From Streptomyces sp. NBC_00091 (GTDB taxonomy: Bacteria; Actinomycetota; Actinomycetes; Streptomycetales; Streptomycetaceae): 64,000 nucleotides of DNA. Each line of letters opens with the position of its first letter. Position 1 is the first letter of the stretch. The position numbers were made by a program, and so were the translations under genes. Location: assembly GCF_026343185.1 (NCBI RefSeq), contig NZ_JAPEMA010000001.1:2046001-2110000 (forward strand), written 5' to 3'. This document shows positions 49,775-57,042 of the stretch, piece after piece. The notes beneath the pieces are model-generated. The model searched no databases. It saw only the letters and a list, made by a program, of their open reading frames with translations, and was not told where the DNA came from.

Positions 49775-50926
49775 ATGGGCAACATGACCGACACAGGACA
49801 GAAGCAGCACGTCGTGGTGGTGGGAGCCGGATACGCGGGCATGACGGCGGCCCTGCGCGTCAGCCGCCGGCACCGGGTGACGCTCGTCGACCCGAAGGAA
49901 TGCTTCGCCGAGCGGATCCGGCTCCACGAACGGGCGGCCGGCCGCGCCGGAACACCCATCGCCCTGCGGGAACTCGTCGCCGGACGGGACATCACCCCGG
50001 TCACGGCGAAGGCCGCCTCGATCGACCCGGACACCCGCACGGTCCGCCTGGACAACGGCGCCACCCTCACCTACGACCGCCTGGTCTACGCCCTGGGCAG
50101 CAGCACCGACACCACCCGGGTACCCGGCATCACCGAGCACGCCTACACCCTGGAACAGGCCCGGGAGCTCAGCGACCGGCTGGCCCACGGAACCGGCACG
50201 GTCACCATCGTCGGGGGCGGCACCACCGGCATCGAACTGGCCGCGGAACTCGCCGAGTCGGCCGGCGCCACCTGGCGGGTCCGCCTGGTCACGGGAAGCA
50301 AGCCCGGGGGCGGCCTGTCCGCAGCCGGACGGGCGTACGTGTGCAGCTCCCTGGAAGGCCTGGGCGTCCGCCTGCACCCGCACACCCGGGTCCGAGCCGT
50401 CCACGGCGGCGGGCTGTCGACCGACCGCGGCGAGCTGGCCTCGGACGTCGTGGTCTGGGCTGCCGCGTTCACCGTTCCGTCCCTGGCCGCCGAGGCCGGG
50501 CTCCGCGTGGACGAACGGGGACGCGCGCTGGTGGACGGAGCCATGCGCTCGCTGTCCCACCCCGACGTGTTCGTCGTGGGCGACGCGGCGCGCGTGACGG
50601 TGCCCGGCGCCGGGGAGCTCCGCATGGCGTGCGCGACGGCGATGCCCACCGGAGCGCACGCCGCCGAGTCCATCGAAGCGCTCTCCCGCGGCCGCGAGCC
50701 CCGGCCGCTCCGGTTCCGCTACCTGGCCCAGTGCATCAGCCTCGGCCGCCGCGACGGCATCATCCAGCCGGTCCGCACCGACGACTCGGCGCACCGCCTG
50801 GTGATCACCGGCCGCCCGGCCGCCCGCATCAACGAGTGGATCAACCGCTACACCCTCAACTCCCTCCACGCGGAACGCCGCCGCCCCGGCACCTACCGCT
50901 GGGCCAAGCCCCTACTCCCCTCCTGA
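49775..50926 (+). CDS. FAD-dependent pyridine nucleotide oxidoreductase (NDH-2-like)
   Basis: 383 residues. FAD-binding VVVVGAGYAGMTAALRVSRR from residue 13, RIRLHERAAG near 50, the VYALGSSTDT motif, the NAD(P)-binding VTIVGGGTTGIELAAELAES near 145-165, and VFVVGDAARV near 275. It resembles type II NADH dehydrogenase-like proteins without an obvious membrane anchor. The ATG (MGNMTDTGQKQ) has GGGGGAG upstream. Its last 339 bases are duplicated as a decayed copy at 54121-54440. Confidence 0.88.
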   Translation: MGNMTDTGQKQHVVVVGAGYAGMTAALRVSRRHRVTLVDPKECFAERIRLHERAAGRAGTPIALRELVAGRDITPVTAKAASIDPDTRTVRLDNGATLTYDRLVYALGSSTDTTRVPGITEHAYTLEQARELSDRLAHGTGTVTIVGGGTTGIELAAELAESAGATWRVRLVTGSKPGGGLSAAGRAYVCSSLEGLGVRLHPHTRVRAVHGGGLSTDRGELASDVVVWAAAFTVPSLAAEAGLRVDERGRALVDGAMRSLSHPDVFVVGDAARVTVPGAGELRMACATAMPTGAHAAESIEALSRGREPRPLRFRYLAQCISLGRRDGIIQPVRTDDSAHRLVITGRPAARINEWINRYTLNSLHAERRRPGTYRWAKPLLPS

Positions 50927-50946
50927 AGCCCGGCGGCCCCCCGCCC

Positions 50947-51158
50947 GGGGGCGCAGTCGTACACGTACCCGGTCACGCACCCAGCCACCAGCGCGACCTC
51001 GCCGGCGATCTCCGGCGTACTACCTCGCCCTCACCCCCACCCACCACACGTCGAACTGACCCCACACCGCATCCAGTCACAGCCCACCGCTTTCCGGCCG
51101 GACCCAACTCCCCACCCCCTTTCACATTTGTGTTCGCAACATCCCACGGGATAGACAG
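50947..51158. promoter_or_regulatory. Mosaic upstream region and promoter of toxin gene 1
   Basis: 50947-51018 matches 54606-54678 (the interior of the RsbW-like gene on the other strand); from 51020 on, the sequence matches 56849 onward (end of the gene at 56487 plus the promoter of toxin 2). The shared promoter is TTGTGT (51129-51134), 18 bases, TAGACA (51153-51158). The junction at about 51019 shows a deletion after duplication. Confidence 0.75.
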
Positions 51159-51202
51159 GGAGACTCGCGCACATAAATCGATCTCCGGGGGGCGGGGGAG
51201 AA

Positions 51203-53584
51203 GTGACGGACCACGTACCGATCAATCCGTGCACGATCCCGCAGTTCACGGGCGACCTTGACCTGCTGGAGACGAACAGGAACGCGATCGCGACCGCGGC
51301 GGGCACCTTCCGCGACGCGGGTTCGAACGTCGACTCCGAGTTCCAGGGCCTGTCCGCGTTCTACACGGCGCCGGAGGCGGCGCAGTTGTTCGCGACGACC
51401 AAGCCGGTCAAGACCGACAGTGATTTCTTCGCGGACCAGCTGGAGTCGGCGGCGAAGGCGCTGGGCGAGTACGTCACCGAGGCGCGCCCGATCGTGGCGC
51501 GGCTGAAGGAGCTCCAGGCGAAGGCCACCACCTTCACCAACAAGATCAGCGGGGACGAGCACTGGAAGGACGACGGGGACAAGATCGATGAGAACAACGA
51601 TCTGATCCACGACGTCAACGCGGCCGTCTCCGCCTTCTGGGCGGCCGAGCGGACCTGTGCGAACAAGATCCGCGCCTTGTACTGTGCGCCGCCGCTGACC
51701 GCCGACGACGGCTCGCACGGCGCGAACATGTACGGCTACAAGGGCGAGGACCTCAACAAGGCGCAGGACCTGCCGTGGGGTTCGCAGCTGGAGGAGACCC
51801 ACCGCTGGTACGAGATCGGTCACTGGGCGAAGTCCTTCGTCTGGGACGGCCTGATCGTCGACGGCATCTGGGGCACGATCCGCGGCCTGGGCACCCTCGT
51901 CGGCGTCGATGGCTGGGACAAGGCGGGGCAGGCCTGGGTGGGTCTGGCGAAGCTGGCGACCGGTCTGGCGATCACCACCATCCCGGGCGTCGGCACGGCG
52001 TTCTGGATGGCCGACGACAAGCAGCTCCCGGGCTGGCTGCGTGACTCGCGCACGGCGATGAAGGAGACCGGCAAGGCGCTGGTCGCGTGGGACGAGTGGG
52101 GCAAGAACCCGGCCCGCGCGGCGGGTGCGGTCACCTTCAACGTCCTGACCACCGTCTTCACCGGCGGCGCCGGTACGGCCGCCAAGGCGGGCTCGGTCGC
52201 GAAGGTGATCAGCGTGGCCGGCAAGGCGGGCAGGCTGATCGACCCGATCACCTACATCGGCAAGGCCGGCTCGCTGGCCAAGCTGAAGATCGGCGACCTC
52301 TTCGCGAACCTGGGCAAGGTCGACGGGGCCTTCCCGAAGCTCGACGACGTGGTCTGGAAGGACCTCCCCAAGGCCGACGCCCCGGGCGTCAAGTTCCCGC
52401 ACCCGGACGACACGGTCCGCCTGCCCGACGACGCGCTGGGCCGCCCCCAGTACTACGACAAGACCACCAACCAGCTCCTGGACCACAAGGGCCTGCCCAA
52501 GCAGGACCTCACCTCGGTCCCCAAGGGCCCCGACCACCCCCTGGCCGAGGTCCCCAAGCGCCAGGAAGTCACCGTCGGCGCCCCGGCCCACTCGGTGGAC
52601 GCCACGACCCACACCCCGGGCGGCACGACCACCCACACCCCGGGCGGCACCGCCGACAACATGCCGCACAACAACCACACCGAACCCGGCGGCAACGGCA
52701 CGACCCCAGGCCACGGCAACACGGACACCACCCCCACCGGCGGCGGCCACGGCGACAGCCCGGGCACGGGCGGCGACCACGGCGGCATCCCGCACCAGGG
52801 CGACGGGCCCGTCGGCTCTGGTCACACGAACGATCCGTCCGTTCCGGGGCAGGGCCACTCGGATCTCCCTCATTCCGGCAGTCACGATGGGACTGCGGAT
52901 CACCCTGAGCGCGGAACTGCGTCCACACCGGCCGAGGCGATTTCTCCGGAGACCCGACTGCCGGACCCGGACGGCAGGCTCCCGGCTGACCACGGTGAAA
53001 AGCTGCTGGACTTGTTCGACCTGGACAGTCCCCGCGTCACGGTGGCCGATGACGTCATCACCCACATTGACGGTAAGCCTGTTGATCAGTACCTCGATTC
53101 CCTCGCGGAGTCCAGGGCGCAGGTATACCGGGATGCCAAGGACGCCAAACAATTCGTCAAGGGCGATGTGGGTGCCTGCGTGGGTGCGGTCATGGACACG
53201 CGAACCGGCATCGCGATCGAGGGAATCAACGGGCGCCCGGACAACGTCATCCCCAAGGATCGGGTGCACCCGACCCTTCGGGCGATTTACGAGGAGATGG
53301 CTCCGAACAAGCCTCACCCGGACAAGCCTCTGGGGCACGCGGAAGTGAAGGCCACCAACGAATTGCTGTGGGCTCGCACTCGACTCGGGTTGCCGGACGG
53401 CGCGAACGCGCTCAAGGAAATTCGGGCTTCCGTTGAATTCCCCTTCATGAAGGACAGAACAACGGGGGTTATCGGCAGGGGTGCCCCCTTCTGTGCCAAC
53501 TGTTACCATATGCTTCCCGGCGTTCCTTCGCCTCATGGCCGGTTCACGGGGTATCCGCCGTCTGACGAGAATTGGATTCCGTGA
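51203..53584 (+). CDS. Polymorphic toxin 1: WXG-like N-terminal module, C-terminal YwqJ-like deaminase
   Basis: 793 residues from GTG (GGGGGAGAA upstream). Residues 1-110 form a helical WXG100/LXG-like hairpin (VPINPCTIPQFTGDLDLLET, EAAQLFATTKPVKTDSDFFA). Next comes a conserved scaffold with hydrophobic helices (residues 200-360), then a Pro/Gly/His/Thr linker (THTPGGTTTHTPGGTADNMP, near 470-590). The C-terminal ~170 residues (VGAVMDTRTGIAIEGINGRP, GHAEVKATNELLWARTRLGL, FCANCYHMLPG) have the zinc site of the deaminase superfamily: His712, Cys764, Cys767, with proton-shuttling Glu714. This matches YwqJ-type deaminase toxins. It is probably exported by a type VII-like route, though no secretion genes are nearby. 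The first ~550 residues are nearly the same as in toxin 2. Confidence 0.85.
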   Translation: MTDHVPINPCTIPQFTGDLDLLETNRNAIATAAGTFRDAGSNVDSEFQGLSAFYTAPEAAQLFATTKPVKTDSDFFADQLESAAKALGEYVTEARPIVARLKELQAKATTFTNKISGDEHWKDDGDKIDENNDLIHDVNAAVSAFWAAERTCANKIRALYCAPPLTADDGSHGANMYGYKGEDLNKAQDLPWGSQLEETHRWYEIGHWAKSFVWDGLIVDGIWGTIRGLGTLVGVDGWDKAGQAWVGLAKLATGLAITTIPGVGTAFWMADDKQLPGWLRDSRTAMKETGKALVAWDEWGKNPARAAGAVTFNVLTTVFTGGAGTAAKAGSVAKVISVAGKAGRLIDPITYIGKAGSLAKLKIGDLFANLGKVDGAFPKLDDVVWKDLPKADAPGVKFPHPDDTVRLPDDALGRPQYYDKTTNQLLDHKGLPKQDLTSVPKGPDHPLAEVPKRQEVTVGAPAHSVDATTHTPGGTTTHTPGGTADNMPHNNHTEPGGNGTTPGHGNTDTTPTGGGHGDSPGTGGDHGGIPHQGDGPVGSGHTNDPSVPGQGHSDLPHSGSHDGTADHPERGTASTPAEAISPETRLPDPDGRLPADHGEKLLDLFDLDSPRVTVADDVITHIDGKPVDQYLDSLAESRAQVYRDAKDAKQFVKGDVGACVGAVMDTRTGIAIEGINGRPDNVIPKDRVHPTLRAIYEEMAPNKPHPDKPLGHAEVKATNELLWARTRLGLPDGANALKEIRASVEFPFMKDRTTGVIGRGAPFCANCYHMLPGVPSPHGRFTGYPPSDENWIP

Positions 53585-53955
53585 TGAGCTCGGTGCGGCG
53601 CGTCGACGCTGACGATCCCGATGTTGACATCGATATGGGGCATCGAATGCTCTATCGAGACGAGTTGTTCACGGGGGAGGTGGCCGAGTATCAGGGTGAA
53701 CAAATCGTCTGCCTTGACGTCTACCTCGACGGGGTCCGGAACGGCTTGTCTCGGATGTGGTATCCGGACGGCGCCTTGAAGCTGCAGGGAACGGTTCTTA
53801 ACGGTGCTGCATCGGGTGAATTCCTGGAATGGCACCCCAATGGTGTTCTCAAGTCGCGAAAGTTCTTCGACGACGACATCTACTCCCTGAAGGAGGAGAG
53901 CGTCTGGGACGAGCAAGGCAACCTCGTCCGCGAATGGCATCGCGAAGAGGGGTGA
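53584..53955 (+). CDS. YwqK-type antitoxin/immunity protein (MORN-like repeats)
   Basis: 123 residues. The ATG overlaps the toxin stop (TGATG). The repeats GEVAEYQGEQIVCLDVYLDG, GLSRMWYPDGALKLQGTVLN, GEFLEWHPNGVLKSRKFFDD and ESVWDEQGNLVREWH are MORN-like, as in YwqK, which neutralises the YwqJ deaminase in Bacillus. G+C is lower than in the surrounding genes, in line with transfer together with the toxin C-terminus. It should bind and block the deaminase domain in the producing cell. Confidence 0.85.
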   Translation: MSSVRRVDADDPDVDIDMGHRMLYRDELFTGEVAEYQGEQIVCLDVYLDGVRNGLSRMWYPDGALKLQGTVLNGAASGEFLEWHPNGVLKSRKFFDDDIYSLKEESVWDEQGNLVREWHREEG

Positions 53956-54120
53956 GGCGCGTGGGCCTCGCCCCCTCCCGCCGGGAGCCTGCGGGTGAGG
54001 ACCTGTGATCACGACCGAGCCCCTGGGGGAGTGGCTCTGGGAGCCACCCGCCGTGCTCGACGCTACCGAGAGTGGGGCTTCGAAGGCCCTTGCTCTGTTG
54101 GGGGAGGTCAGAGGCGTCCT

Positions 54121-54440
54121 GGTGCCCGGCGCCGGGGAGCTCCGCATGGCGTGCGCGACGGCGATGCCCACCGGAGCGCACGCCGCCGAGTCCATCGAAG
54201 CACTCTCCCGCTCCGGTTCCGCTACGTGGCCCAGTGCATCAGCCTCGGCCGCCGCGACGGCATCATCCAGCCGGTCCGCACCGACGACTCGGCGCACCGC
54301 CTGGTGATCACCGGCCGCCCGGCCGCCCGCATCAACGAGTGGATCAACCGCTACACCCTCAACTCCCTCCACGCGGAACGCCGCCGCCCCGGCACCTACC
54401 GCTGAGCAAAGCCCCTACTCCCCTCCTGAAGCCCGGCGGC
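54121..54440 (+). pseudogene. Truncated duplicate of the FAD oxidoreductase gene 3' end
   Basis: Matches 50599-50937 almost base for base, with a 19-base deletion (after CTCTCCCGC) that shifts the frame and a TGG-to-TGA change near the end. It lacks the FAD- and NAD-binding halves. It marks the right end of a tandem duplication whose left copy is intact. The 160 bases before it (53956-54120) hold only short non-coding sequence with a small inverted repeat (GAGTGGCTCTGGGAGCCACC). Confidence 0.85.
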
Positions 54441-54455
54441 GGGTGCGCGGCGGCC

Positions 54456-54884
54456 TCATGCCCGTGCCACGAGCCTGAACCAGACGGCCTTGACGCTGCT
54501 CCCCTGCGCCACGGCCGCCCAGTCGTCGGCGTACGCGGCGACGAGCGCGAGCCCCCGCCCGCACAGGTCCATCAGCCCGGCCCCGACCCCCGACGGCCAC
54601 CGCTCGGGGGCGCAGTCGTAGACGTACACGGTCACGCACCCAGCCACCAGCGCGACCTCGACGGCGATCTCCGGCGTATCGGTGTGCCGGTACGCGTTGG
54701 TCACCACCTCGGACGCACACAGCCGCGCCCGCTCCGCCAGCTCCGGGTATCCGGCACTCCGCAGGACGGACACCACCCAGTCCCGCGCGATCCGGGCCGT
54801 ATCGGCCCGACTCGGCGCGACCATCCGATAGGTGAGCCGTTCCTCCGGGGCCGGCTCGACATGACGTAAAGCGCTCGCGTTCAT
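54456..54884 (-). CDS. RsbW-like ATP-binding (HATPase_c_2) protein
   Basis: 142 residues. The GHKL ATPase boxes are ERARLCASEVVTNAYRHTDT (N box, near residue 55-75) and GLMDLCGRGLALVAAYADDW (G boxes, near 103-125). Such proteins act as anti-sigma factor kinases or stand-alone regulators; in Streptomyces they are abundant and often near XRE/DUF397 pairs. ATG 54884 has GGGGAG 9 bases upstream; ATG 54893 is the alternative. Divergent from the XRE gene with a perfect 16-base palindrome in between. A piece of this gene is repeated at 50947-51018. Confidence 0.88.
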   Translation of the reverse strand: MNASALRHVEPAPEERLTYRMVAPSRADTARIARDWVVSVLRSAGYPELAERARLCASEVVTNAYRHTDTPEIAVEVALVAGCVTVYVYDCAPERWPSGVGAGLMDLCGRGLALVAAYADDWAAVAQGSSVKAVWFRLVARA

Positions 54885-55044
54885 CGCAGTCATCTCCCCA
54901 CGCGGTACGAGTTCGCGCTGCCTGCGCCATCCGTGGCAATGGCCGCCCCCAGGTGACATGTGCCCCAAGAGGCATGTCAGCGGCTGCACTTCGGTCTTAC
55001 TGGCGCGTGCGACGCGGTGCTACGAGGACGACAGTAGCGAACGC

Positions 55045-55060
55045 GTATCAAGCTTGATAC
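55045..55060. promoter_or_regulatory. Perfect 16-base palindrome between the RsbW-like and XRE genes
   Basis: GTATCAAGCTTGATAC, 80 bases before the XRE start. Related half-sites GTATCA (56291-56296) and TTGATAC (56316-56322) recur upstream of the gene at 56487. Probable operator of the neighbouring XRE regulator. Confidence 0.6.
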
Positions 55061-55139
55061 TGATTCCACTAAAGAGTGGGACTCGGTAGACCCCGCCCCC
55101 GCCAGCGGGCCACACTGAGAGCCGACAGGAGGGGAGCCG

Positions 55140-55991
55140 ATGCCACCGAGGAAGGCCCCAACCGCGCGTCAGCGCCGCTTGGGTTCCGAGCTGAGGAAGA
55201 TCCGCGAGCACGCAGGGATTTCACTCACGGACGCGGCAGCGCAGCTGAGCACCGACCGGACCACCATGAGCAGCATCGAAAGCGGCCGCTTCGGCGTGAG
55301 CAGCGAGCGCGTCCGGACATGGGCCAGCCACTACGCCTGCCCCGACGCCAACTACGTCGACGCCCTCGCGGCAATTGCCGCGGAACGCGGACGGGGCTGG
55401 TGGGACGACTACCGTGACGACCTCTCTGCCGGCGCCCTCGACCTCTCCGAACTCGAGCACCACGCCGTCGCGATCCGCGCCGTGCAGATCATGCACATGC
55501 CCGGACTGCTGCAGACCGAGGACTACGCGCGCGCCGTGTTCGAGGAGGCGGTTCCGGCACTGCGTCCGGTCGACCTGCGTCGCCGCCTCTCTCATCGGAT
55601 GAGGCGCCGCGACGTCCTCGACCGCGCCGACGCGCCCGCTTTCACGTTCCTGATCCACGAGGCGGCGCTGCGGATGCGGTTCGGCGACCGCAAGATCACC
55701 AGCAATCAGCTCGACTACCTGCTGAAGCAGTCCGAACGGGACAACGTCACCGTACGAGTGATCCCGTTCGAGGTGGGCGGCTTCCCGAACGCCGGAAGCT
55801 CGACACTTTACGCACACGGCCCGGTGCCACAACTCGACACCGTCCAGACGGACACTCCAACCGGACCCGCGTTCCTCGATGCCGAGACGAGGCTCGCCAA
55901 CTACCGGGCCGTCCTGGACCGGACGGAGGAAAGAGCGTACGACCCCGAACGGTCTCGCGATTTCATTCGCGAGATGGCGCAACAAGTGTGA
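55140..55991 (+). CDS. XRE-family HTH regulator with DUF5753 domain
   Basis: 283 residues. HTH: LGSELRKIREHAGISLTDAA, AQLSTDRTTMSSIESGRFGV (residues 14-53). From residue 80 it has the DUF5753 pattern WDDYRDDLSAGALDLSELEH, IRAVQIMHMPGLLQTEDYAR, FLIHEAALRMRFGD and VRVIPFEVGGFPNAGSSTLY. Such regulators sit with a DUF397 gene and often an RsbW-like gene, as here, and relatives affect development and antibiotic production. AGGAG lies upstream of the ATG. Likely autoregulated through the palindrome at 55045-55060. Confidence 0.92.
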   Translation: MPPRKAPTARQRRLGSELRKIREHAGISLTDAAAQLSTDRTTMSSIESGRFGVSSERVRTWASHYACPDANYVDALAAIAAERGRGWWDDYRDDLSAGALDLSELEHHAVAIRAVQIMHMPGLLQTEDYARAVFEEAVPALRPVDLRRRLSHRMRRRDVLDRADAPAFTFLIHEAALRMRFGDRKITSNQLDYLLKQSERDNVTVRVIPFEVGGFPNAGSSTLYAHGPVPQLDTVQTDTPTGPAFLDAETRLANYRAVLDRTEERAYDPERSRDFIREMAQQV

Positions 55992-55995
55992 AGGC

Positions 55996-56196
55996 GTGAG
56001 AACAGTGGAAATTCAGTGGCGCAAGTCCTCGAAGTCGACGGACGCCGAGGGCAACTGCCTGGAAGTCGCGGTGCAGGATGGCGAGATCCTCATGCGCGAG
56101 AGCGATGACCCCGGCGTCGTCATCAGGACGTCCCGAGCGAAGCTCAGGGCCTTCATCGACGGAGCCGCCGCAGGCGAGTTTGACGACCTCGCCTGA
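55996..56196 (+). CDS. DUF397 domain protein
   Basis: 66 residues. The DUF397 signature is WRKSSKSTDAEGNCLEVAVQ, then ILMRESDDPGVVIRTSRAKL and an F/L-rich end. DUF397 proteins are small partners (probable antitoxin or co-regulator) of XRE/DUF5753 proteins. GTG at 55996 or 56005 starts it. The gene begins 4 bases after the XRE stop. Confidence 0.93.
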   Translation: MRTVEIQWRKSSKSTDAEGNCLEVAVQDGEILMRESDDPGVVIRTSRAKLRAFIDGAAAGEFDDLA

Positions 56197-56486
56197 GACT
56201 CCAGCGACCCCTCCGGCCCCCTGCCCGCCACGGACAGGGGGCCGATCCATGCCCGCACCGCACAGGCCGTACAACTAGTTGACATATGCCGTATCACCCG
56301 TTAGGCGTCAAACAGTTGATACGGGCTTGCAGCCAGCGCTAACGTCGAACCACGTCGCCCGGCTCGGCCCGAGCGACGTAACTCCCCTTTCCCATGCGCC
56401 AGTTAGGGGGAGTGAATCAGTTGCCCCCTCCCCGCTGCTCGTCACAGCCCGGAGGGGGCAACTCTCCGCGACGGCAGGAGTTGCAC

Positions 56487-56894
56487 ATGCTCGCGCGACC
56501 CCACACCCCACACATCACCGCACCCCCGGCTCAGGACCACACGGTGGCGATCCTCACCGGCTACTGGTTCGAGGCCCTCTGCTACCCGGACGCCTACGAC
56601 GATCCCCCCGAGCTCCTCGACCGCACCACGCTGGACACCCCGGAGGAGGCCATCCGCCTGATCCGCGTCCAGATCCGGACCACGCACCCCTTCGCCCTCT
56701 CCCCCACGGAAGTGGACCGGGCCCTCGCCTGGGCCGACGGTGGCGGCCGCATCCACGCCCTCGCCGCCCTCCACCGCGGCGAACCCGCCGGCTTCAGCAT
56801 CGTCCTGCGCAACGGCCTGCGCCCCGAATGGCGCGTCCGCCCCGTCGACTACCTCGCCCTCACCCCCACCCACCCCGCGCCGCACCACACGTAG
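56487..56894 (+). CDS. Hypothetical protein upstream of toxin 2
   Basis: 135 residues with AGGAG 7 bases before the ATG. It contains VAILTGYWFEALCYPDAYDD, EEAIRLIRVQIRTTHPFALS and GFSIVLRNGLRPEWRVRPVD. No signal peptide, no membrane segment. The alternation of strands and helices suggests a compact alpha/beta fold. A promoter with TTGACA (56279-56284) or TTGATA (56316-56321) is possible, near GTATCA half-sites, so it may be controlled by the XRE regulator. Its last codons were duplicated upstream of toxin 1. The family is not recognised. Confidence 0.65.
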   Translation: MLARPHTPHITAPPAQDHTVAILTGYWFEALCYPDAYDDPPELLDRTTLDTPEEAIRLIRVQIRTTHPFALSPTEVDRALAWADGGGRIHALAALHRGEPAGFSIVLRNGLRPEWRVRPVDYLALTPTHPAPHHT

Positions 56895-56968
56895 AACTGA
56901 CCCCACACCGCATCCGGTCACCGCCCGCCACTTTCCGGCCGGACTCAACTCCCCACCCCGTTTCGCAT

Positions 56969-56997
56969 TTGTGTTCGCAACACCTCGCAGGTAGACA
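56969..56997 (+). promoter_or_regulatory. Promoter of toxin gene 2
   Basis: TTGTGT (56969-56974), 17 bases, TAGACA (56992-56997), the same elements as before toxin 1, and the shared leader CTCGCGCACATANATCGATC follows. Confidence 0.55.
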
Positions 56998-57042
56998 GGG
57001 GCTCGCGCACATAGATCGATCTCCGGGGGGGGCGGGGAAGCA

